Below, piece by piece: positions 1 to 4,376 of a stretch of DNA of 23,014 nucleotides. The notes beneath the pieces were generated by a model. The model was not told the origin of the DNA. It worked only from the letters and a program-made list of their open reading frames with translations, and did not search any database. The translations under genes were made by a program, and so were the position numbers. The DNA comes from CAWBCI01 sp963787195 (GTDB taxonomy: Bacteria > Bacteroidota > Bacteroidia > Bacteroidales > JAGOPY01): positions 1 to 23,014 of the forward strand of contig CAWBCI010000047.1 of the NCBI GenBank assembly GCA_963787195.1, in the 5' to 3' direction. Each line of letters opens with the position of its first letter. The stretch's first letter is position 1.

Positions 1-1
1 T

Positions 2-397
2 TTAAAAATTCCGAAATTAAATAGCGAAAATGGGATTGCACTTGAAATTGAAAATAAGGTTAAAATCATTATTCAAAAATCAATTGAGTTTCAGAAACAA
101 AATTCTATTTTTTTGAATTACTTACAATCCAAATTTCAAATTGAAAAATTCAGCACGAAGCTTCATAACTGGTTTAATTTAACATATAAAGGTTTTCTGA
201 AAGAACTCCAAAAATCAAAAATAATACTCAGCCTCTCGCAAGAAGTAGAGTGGATGAACTATTTCAACGAGCAAAAAGAAAAAGCCCAAACCCTAAAATC
301 CGAAATCGAAAAAACCGACAAAGAAATCGACCAGATGGTTTATGAATTGTATGGTTTGACGGAGGAAGAGATTAAAATTGTGGAGGGTAGGGAATAA
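2..397 (+). CDS. C-terminal end of a restriction-modification DNA methyltransferase (5' end outside window)
   Basis: The frame is open from the window edge to TAA at 395-397, so this is the last ~131 codons of a longer gene. The tail ELYGLTEEEIKIVEG, preceded by a charged helical stretch (EKTDKEIDQMVY), is the typical ending of Eco57I/TaqI-like class I SAM-dependent DNA methyltransferases and type IIG enzymes, where it closes the target-recognition part. The methylase motifs themselves lie upstream of the window. The gene is strikingly AT- and A-rich compared with everything after position 1084, which fits horizontally acquired DNA (inference). Its stop overlaps the ATG of the next short frame by one base (TAATG), as in an operon. 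The family assignment rests on tail similarity only; a type I specificity subunit is less likely. Confidence 0.6.
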   Translation, partial: LKIPKLNSENGIALEIENKVKIIIQKSIEFQKQNSIFLNYLQSKFQIEKFSTKLHNWFNLTYKGFLKELQKSKIILSLSQEVEWMNYFNEQKEKAQTLKSEIEKTDKEIDQMVYELYGLTEEEIKIVEGRE

Positions 398-501
398 TGG
401 CGAACTCAGAAATACTACTTTACCAAACCGAAGACATACGAGAGGTTCAGACAAATTTTGATTTAGAGCTTTCCAGTTCATTCCAAGGAATTAAAATTTA
501 G
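397..501 (+). pseudogene. Truncated 34-codon frame, possibly the N-terminus of a RhuM-family protein
   Basis: ATG at 397-399 overlaps the preceding stop. The peptide begins MANSEILLYQTED, which resembles the first residues of RhuM-family proteins, often found beside restriction-modification genes (recalled from the family, not searched). After about 13 residues the resemblance ends, and the frame closes at TAG 499-501, whose last two bases are the first bases of repeat hairpin 1. The simplest reading is a gene whose body was lost when the repeat cluster arrived or when the locus was deleted. It could also be a chance small ORF. Confidence 0.35.
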
Positions 502-629
502 TCGGACCACGACATGAAGTCTTAGCCCGACGGGGTTGCCACCTTTTTAGTCGGACCACGACATGAAGTCTTAGCCCGACAGGGTTGCCGCCTTTTTAGT
601 CGGACCACGACATGAAGTCGTAGCCCGAC

Positions 630-737
630 TTATTGAGCGCTCACCACTGCTGTCAGGCCGTATTCACCGGCTATGACGGCGCAGTGTCTGAGGAGGCTGC
701 CTATCTCGGTAACCAGTCTACCTATGATGCTGATCAT
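630..737 (-). pseudogene. Fragment of a PEP-utilising (phosphohistidine) domain, copy 1
   Basis: A minus-strand frame from ATG 737 to TAA 630-632 encodes 35 residues containing LVTEIGSLLRHCAVIAGEYG and then LTAVV. The PEP-utilising mobile domain of PEP synthase, PPDK and rifampicin phosphotransferase has the pattern LVTExGGxxSHxAIVAREYGIPAVVG around its phosphorylated His; the His and the EYG are present here. Only this short piece is recognisable: upstream is the 34-bp palindrome, and the stop abuts hairpin 3. Copy 1 has LTAVV where copy 2 has the family-like LPAVV. A gene remnant captured in the repeat is most likely; a small expressed peptide is not excluded. Confidence 0.5.
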
Positions 738-751
738 GAGTGCGGTATATT

Positions 752-785
752 TTCTCGGGCTACCACTATAGTGGTAGCCCGAGAA
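752..785. repeat. Perfect 34-bp palindrome, copy 1
   Basis: The sequence from TTCTCGGGCTACCACTA reads identically on both strands, with a 17-base arm on each side and no loop. It shares the core TCGGGCTAC with the arms of the surrounding hairpin family. A cruciform, a dimeric protein site or a very stable RNA hairpin are all possible. Confidence 0.9.
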
Positions 786-881
786 TTCTAGCTGGCTCTT
801 AGTCGGACCACGACATGAAGTCGTAGCCCGACGGGCTTGCTGCCTTTTTAGTCGTACTACGACATGAAGTCGTAGCCCGAC

Positions 882-989
882 TTATTTGGCGCTCACCACT
901 GCTGGCAGGCCGTATTCACCGGCTATGACGGCGCAGTGTCTGAGGAGGCTGCCTATCTCGGTAACCAGTTTACCTATGATGCTGATCAT
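882..989 (-). pseudogene. Fragment of a PEP-utilising (phosphohistidine) domain, copy 2
   Basis: This is the second copy of the 35-codon frame (ATG at 989, TAA at 882-884), carrying GKLVTEIGSLLRHCAVIAGE and then YGLPAVV, closer to the family pattern than copy 1. Its stop codon overlaps hairpin 5 by one base. The frame can be extended upstream on the minus strand through the 34-bp palindrome to an ATG near 1097, but that extension has no recognisable domain and runs into the end of the lipocalin-like gene, so I treat it as fortuitous. Confidence 0.5.
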
Positions 990-1003
990 GAGTGCGGTAT
1001 ATT

Positions 1004-1037
1004 TTCTCGGGCTACCACTATAGTGGTAGCCCGAGAA
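1004..1037. repeat. Perfect 34-bp palindrome, copy 2
   Basis: This is identical to the palindrome at 752-785 and lies 252 bases downstream, with all 17 paired positions preserved. Confidence 0.9.
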
Positions 1038-1083
1038 TTCTAGCTGGCTCTTAGTCGGACCACGACATAAAGTCGTAGCACGA

Positions 1084-2115
1084 CTACCTATAATCATAAA
1101 GAAGCGGGTTCAGGCCGAATTCGGCTACTCCTTTGCCGGGGATGCCATCCAGGATAAAGTCGCCCATTCCTTCAAAAATATAATACTCATTATCCATCAT
1201 GAAATCAAAATGATCGCTGATAAGCATTTCCAGCCGGTGCTGGTTGCCGTCCCTGGTCTGAAAATCTATTATAAGGTTTTCGGGGATGAGGGGCATTCCC
1301 GCGATTTCATCTATCTGTGGTAAGTTTTTAATGTATTGAATTTGATTCCCGCCGCTGAGATATCCTGCCGATACCTGTCCCATAAACCTGAACATGATCA
1401 GGCTGATGTCGAAGACCTCCTCATTATCCAGAACCCCGGCCAGCCAGATATGTCTTTCCCACCTGCTCCAGACTCTTACGCCCCAGCTATGGTTCCTCAC
1501 CGAGATCCAGTCTATGTCCTTATTCTGCCCGTCTATACTGATAGTCCCGCTGAGCCGGCCTCCCTGCTCATAATGCCTCTTCCGGTATTCGCGCATCCTG
1601 CCGAAGAATTTCGTGGTCCAGCGCCGCCGGGCCATCGCAATTGCAAAATCTTCCGGATCGGTAAAATTCCTGAAATAAGCCAGGGGTCTCAGGGCCTTAA
1701 ACTTCAGTTGCAGCTCTATCCTGTGCTCCTCAGGGCCCTGGTTTATCTTCCCCGAATAAAGTATGTCCCATTCTTTTCCTGGAATATTGCAGACAAATTT
1801 CAGGGCGCCCTGCTCAAAGCCTATGCCTTCAGTCCCGAAAAAATTTACCAGCTCAAAATTCCCCAGCTCTTTCAGATGCAGGCTGAGCCAGTAATCATTT
1901 CCGCGATTATTCCGGAAAACCTGCCGGACCACCATAGCCGAACCGTCCTTTCCTCTTCCTACAAAATAAGAGCTGTCGTTGAAAATGGGATAGCCTTGAA
2001 TCCGGTGTTTACGCTCTGCTTTTTTGGCCCTGACCTTTCTGTCCCTCCTGAAGATAGTTCTGAGGATCACCCGTGCTATGGCCCTTTTCAGTCTGAACAT
2101 CAAGTTTAATTTCAT
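1084..2115 (-). CDS. Lipocalin-like AttH/CrtC-type protein (DUF7064-like)
   Basis: The 343-residue protein carries the motif SVRNHSWGVRVW (about residues 207-218), followed by a W-rich strand region. This matches the G-RDHSWG-R-W signature of the DUF7064/AttH-like double-lipocalin group related to hydroxyneurosporene synthase. Members are thought to bind or modify lipids or isoprenoids; no substrate can be read from sequence. The first ~35 residues are basic (RLKRAIARVILRTIFRRDRK) and may form a membrane-associated or cytosolic amphipathic helix rather than a cleavable signal. The TAG stop (1084-1086) is formed by the first bases of repeat hairpin 6 read on the minus strand, so the C-terminus may have been altered by the insertion. 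The start is supported by a promoter-like element at 2149-2178. Divergent from the next gene. Confidence 0.55.
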   Translation of the reverse strand: MKLNLMFRLKRAIARVILRTIFRRDRKVRAKKAERKHRIQGYPIFNDSSYFVGRGKDGSAMVVRQVFRNNRGNDYWLSLHLKELGNFELVNFFGTEGIGFEQGALKFVCNIPGKEWDILYSGKINQGPEEHRIELQLKFKALRPLAYFRNFTDPEDFAIAMARRRWTTKFFGRMREYRKRHYEQGGRLSGTISIDGQNKDIDWISVRNHSWGVRVWSRWERHIWLAGVLDNEEVFDISLIMFRFMGQVSAGYLSGGNQIQYIKNLPQIDEIAGMPLIPENLIIDFQTRDGNQHRLEMLISDHFDFMMDNEYYIFEGMGDFILDGIPGKGVAEFGLNPLLYDYR

Positions 2116-2148
2116 GAAATATAGATTTTAAAATGACCTGGAGCTAAG

Positions 2149-2178
2149 CAAATTTAAGGAAAAGTGCAGATATTCAAA
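2149..2178 (-). promoter_or_regulatory. Bacteroidota-type promoter for the lipocalin-like gene
   Basis: On the minus strand TTTG (2175-2178) is followed after 18 bases by TAAATTTG (2149-2156), matching the Bacteroidota -33 TTTG / -7 TAnnTTTG pattern. Predicted transcription would start about 25 bases before the ATG at 2115. Confidence 0.5.
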
Positions 2179-2228
2179 CCTTTCTTAAGTATGATTGTTA
2201 ATCAGTGTAAATATCTAAAACATAAATT

Positions 2229-2879
2229 ATGAAAACGAATGTTGGTATAATAGGCTCGGGTCAGGTGGCAAAAGTGCTGGCCGCGGGCTTTCTGAAGAAT
2301 GGTTATGAAGTTACCATGGGTTCGAGGGATGCTTCAAAACTGGAAGAATGGAAAAAAGAATCGGGTCCGAAAGCGCATACAGGCAGTTTTGCAGATGCGG
2401 CCAAAGCCGGTGAAATAATAGTTCTGGCGGTCGCGGGCTCAGGCGCTGAAAGCGCTTTGAAGCAAACCGGTATAGATAATCTTTCAGGTAAAACTGTCAT
2501 AGATGTTACCAACCCGATTGCTGCCGCTCCCCCTGTAAACGGGGTGCTGAAATTCTTTACATCCCTGGATGAGTCCCTCATGGAAAAACTACAGAAGCAG
2601 GCGCCGGCAGCGCATTTTGTAAAGTCTTTCTCCTGCGCGGGAAATGCCTTCATGGTCGATCCGAAATTTCCGGGAGGCCCCCCAACCATGTTCATCTGCG
2701 GAAATAACGAAGATGCCAAATCGGATGTAAAGCATATCCTGGAACAGTTTGGCTGGGAAAATGCCGATATGGGAAAGGCTGAAGCAGCCAGGGCCATAGA
2801 ACCGCTTTGTATACTCTGGTGTATCCCGGGCCTTTCCAGGAATGACTGGGGGCACGCGTTTAAATTCTTGAACCTTTAG
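2229..2879 (+). CDS. F420-dependent NADP reductase-like Rossmann protein
   Basis: The 216-residue protein opens with a Rossmann nucleotide-binding motif, VGIIGSGQVAKVLA (about residues 5-18). A second-strand GSRD follows near residues 32-35, typical of NADP(H)-type binding in the COG2085 family (NADPH:F420 oxidoreductase-like). The middle has the family's IVLAVAGSG and the VIDVTNP strand. The C-terminal half (residues 135-216) contains KSFSCAGNAFM and a short EPLCILWCIPG region. In Bacteroidota such proteins usually act as uncharacterised NADP-dependent reductases, since F420 itself is not generally made. No partner gene is adjacent. The TAG stop (2877-2879) is followed after 36 bases by the first heptamer array. 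Confidence 0.8.
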   Translation: MKTNVGIIGSGQVAKVLAAGFLKNGYEVTMGSRDASKLEEWKKESGPKAHTGSFADAAKAGEIIVLAVAGSGAESALKQTGIDNLSGKTVIDVTNPIAAAPPVNGVLKFFTSLDESLMEKLQKQAPAAHFVKSFSCAGNAFMVDPKFPGGPPTMFICGNNEDAKSDVKHILEQFGWENADMGKAEAARAIEPLCILWCIPGLSRNDWGHAFKFLNL

Positions 2880-2915
2880 TGCTGTGGGGAGACTTGGGTG
2901 CTGCGAAAGGGGGGG

Positions 2916-3013
2916 AGTCGTTAGTCGTTAGTCGTTAGTCGTCAGTCGTCAGTCGTCAGTCGTCAGTCGTCAGTCGTCAGTCGTCAGTCGTGAATCGTGA
3001 GACGGCAGTCGTC
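2916..3013 (+). repeat. Heptamer tandem array 1 (AGTCGTT/AGTCGTC, 14 units)
   Basis: Fourteen 7-bp units run in unbroken phase: three AGTCGTT, seven AGTCGTC, AGTCGTG, AATCGTG, AGACGGC, AGTCGTC. Degenerate units lie at the 3' end. Seven G residues (2909-2915) directly precede the first unit. Confidence 0.95.
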
Positions 3014-3082
3014 AGCTTTGCCTGATTATAAAATTTCTCTCTGCATACCGCCCCCATTTTTCCCCCCAATCTAAATCACGTC

Positions 3083-3175
3083 ATCCTGACGAAGGTCAGG
3101 ATCCGTCAGCGATTAGCAGCCAAATTCACAATATGAATCCTCGCCTTCCCTCGTAAATCTGAAATCTGAAATCTG
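3083..3175. repeat. Short inverted repeat and AAATCTG triplet repeat in the 2880-3221 gap
   Basis: ATCCTGAC (3083-3090) and GTCAGGAT (3095-3102) form an 8-bp stem with a GAAG loop, similar to the GTCATCCTGA...AGGATC interspersed repeat seen in many genomes. At 3155-3175 AAATCTG is repeated three times in tandem, again a 7-bp period. The rest of this 342-base gap holds heptamer array 1 and an AT-rich leader before the ATG at 3222; no gene is evident. Confidence 0.7.
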
Positions 3176-3221
3176 ATATCTCTTCGATTTTTATTATTTT
3201 TAGGTGCCAAAACCCTAAATT

Positions 3222-3965
3222 ATGAAATCAAAGAATGTCTTACTGCTCTCTGCCTTCCTTTCCTTATTGTTTTTTAAGCCTTTATATAGTCAGGACAATG
3301 TTTCTGCTTTTCAATGCGGGGAGAAAATTTTACCGATGCCACGGGATGGAAAATCATATTCCACAGTTCGTATCGGAAAACAATGCTGGATGGCGGAGAA
3401 CCTGGATATAGGGGTCAGGATCAGTTTACTGAAGGACCAGCGGGATAACGGGATCATCGAAAAGTACTGCTACGATAATAAGGATGATAACTGTAAAATC
3501 TACGGAGGCTTGTATCAATGGGACGAAGTAATGCAGTACGCGAGCAAGGCCGGAGCCACCGGCCTCTGTCCCGATGGCTGGCACCTGCCCTCGGAAGATG
3601 AATGGTGCGAGATGGCAGTTTATCTCGACAGCACTTTCGACTGTAGTTTTTACGGGCCCTCCGGGACCGACATCACCGGCAAGATGAAATCACCGGGAAC
3701 CATAGAAGACAAAACCGGCTTATGGTATAAACCCGATAACGGCACCACCAATGAGAGCGGCTTTTCAGCCCTCCCCGCCGGAACCCGGAGCATCTATTCG
3801 AAATTCTTTTACAAAGGTTATCACGCTTATTTCTGGACTTCCACAGGATATGATAAGGACGAAGCCTGGTACCACTACATCAAGTATTGTCATACGAAAC
3901 TGTACAGGGAGCATTATTTTAAGCCGAGCGGGTATTCGGTTAGGTGCGTGCGGGGGGGGCGTTAG
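3222..3965 (+). CDS. Secreted FISUMP-domain protein
   Basis: A 247-residue exported protein. Residues 1-23 form a signal peptide (basic MKSKN, hydrophobic LLLSAFLSLLFF, then LYSQ). The rest is a Fibrobacter succinogenes major paralogous domain: YSTVRIGKQCWMAENLDIG, then GGLYQWDEVMQY, LCPDGWHLPSEDEW, a Gly/Thr-rich centre, FWTSTGYD and the closing SVRCVR. The domain is abundant in exported proteins of Bacteroidota and Fibrobacteres; its biochemical role is not established. Many Cys residues suggest disulfides outside the cytoplasm. The last codons are Gly-Gly-Arg from a G8 run (3952-3959), and the stop TAG (3963-3965) is inside heptamer array 2, so the 3' end appears to have been reshaped by the repeat. 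A related partial gene lies at 22427-23014. Confidence 0.85.
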   Translation: MKSKNVLLLSAFLSLLFFKPLYSQDNVSAFQCGEKILPMPRDGKSYSTVRIGKQCWMAENLDIGVRISLLKDQRDNGIIEKYCYDNKDDNCKIYGGLYQWDEVMQYASKAGATGLCPDGWHLPSEDEWCEMAVYLDSTFDCSFYGPSGTDITGKMKSPGTIEDKTGLWYKPDNGTTNESGFSALPAGTRSIYSKFFYKGYHAYFWTSTGYDKDEAWYHYIKYCHTKLYREHYFKPSGYSVRCVRGGR

Positions 3966-4002
3966 TCGTTAGTCGTTAGTCGTTAGTCTTTAGTCGTCAG
4001 TC
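3961..4002 (+). repeat. Heptamer tandem array 2 (GTTAGTC, 6 units)
   Basis: Six in-phase units: four GTTAGTC, then TTTAGTC and GTCAGTC. A G8 run at 3952-3959 lies one base before the first unit. The first unit contains the stop codon of the FISUMP gene (3963-3965). Confidence 0.95.
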
Positions 4003-4008
4003 AGCAGT

Positions 4009-4250
4009 GTCGCAGCTACGCAGCTCATGATTTAATTTTCCCGGCATATTGCTATATACATGTCGCAGCTACGCAGCTCCCGCATTTGATCACCACTGAA
4101 GGAGAATTAAATAGCGGTAAAATGTTGAGTTTAACAGCGCTTTTAAATTTCATCCTGCGTTTAATCTTGCAAAATCTGAGCGCCGTAGGCGCGCCATGTC
4201 TATAGAAATGGAAACAGCAGATATATTCAGAGCTCCGTAGGAGCGGCATG
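4009..4250. repeat. Four REP-like CGTAG hairpins in two mirrored pairs
   Basis: Two minus-oriented elements (4009-4026, 4062-4079) read GAGCTGCGTAGCTGCGAC. Two plus-oriented elements begin GAGCGCCGTAGGCGCG (4178-) and GAGCTCCGTAGGAGCG (4230-). All have 5-base arms around a GTA loop, with a T.T mismatch in the arm of the first pair. Three are followed by CATG, and two share the longer tail CATGTnTATAGnAAT. Spacing within pairs is 53 and 52 bp, and the pairs point away from each other. With the octamer array they occupy the 3966-4373 gap, where I see no gene. Confidence 0.8.
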
Positions 4251-4336
4251 ATTTGAAAAGATGGATTTCTAAAACAGAAATTATTTAGGCTTAATAAAGT
4301 TAGTTTTTTTTTCGCTCCATTGCCAGACGGAGCTGG

Positions 4337-4376
4337 TCTTTCCACCTTTCCACCTTATCACCTTATCACCTTATCA
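4337..4376 (-). repeat. Octamer tandem array (TGATAAGG) at the end of the barrel gene
   Basis: Read on the minus strand from 4376: TGATAAGG three times, then TGGAAAGG and TGGAAAGA. The first three bases are the TGA stop codon of the upstream outer-membrane gene; each perfect unit also contains TGATAA, so the array repeats stop codons in the reading direction. Confidence 0.9.

Larger units (their letters stand above)
549..1052. repeat. 252-bp tandem duplication (549-800 and 801-1052)
   Basis: Two adjacent units each hold hairpin, 17-bp spacer, hairpin, and a 170-bp block. The 170-bp blocks (631-800, 883-1052) differ at four positions, so the duplication is recent or maintained by gene conversion. 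Corresponding features are offset by exactly 252 bases throughout. No transposase or target-site duplication was seen, so unequal recombination or slippage between the hairpins is a simpler origin than transposition (inference). Confidence 0.9.
500..1085. repeat. Cluster of six hairpin repeats (AGTCGG...CCGACT family)
   Basis: Six copies of a 32-33-bp imperfect inverted repeat lie at 500-531, 549-580, 598-630, 801-832, 850-882 and 1053-1085. On the plus strand the arms are AGTCGGACCACGAC and GTCGTAGCCCGACT around ATGAA. On the minus strand the two mismatches in the standard copy become G.U pairs, so a minus-strand RNA would fold into a continuous 14-bp stem with a UUCAU loop. Copies 1-3, and 4-5, follow each other at exactly 49 bp, separated by a GGGTTGCCGCCTTTTT-like spacer. 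The fifth arm (AGTCGTACTACGAC) and the last copy carry substitutions. Function unknown; REP-like or terminator-like roles are possible. Confidence 0.85.

Noticed and set aside
549..1052. Insertion sequence
   Set aside because: There is no transposase frame and no terminal inverted repeats with target duplication; the pattern is a tandem duplication.
882..1097. Full 71-codon minus-strand ORF as a gene
   Set aside because: Its first half is translated repeat and palindrome and overlaps the end of the lipocalin-like gene; only the last ~30 codons resemble a known domain.
1336..2109. 257-codon plus-strand ORF
   Set aside because: It lies entirely antisense to the lipocalin-like gene, is Pro-rich with no recognisable domain, and the minus-strand product has a clear motif.
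2303..2797. 164-codon minus-strand ORF
   Set aside because: Antisense to the Rossmann-fold gene; no domain, and the plus strand has the conserved GxGxxA motif.
2916..3013. CRISPR array
   Set aside because: The period is 7 bp with no unique spacers, so it is a simple tandem repeat; no cas genes are present.
4052..4345. 97-codon minus-strand ORF
   Set aside because: It runs through REP-like hairpins and AT-rich spacer with no domain-like sequence, so it is fortuitous.
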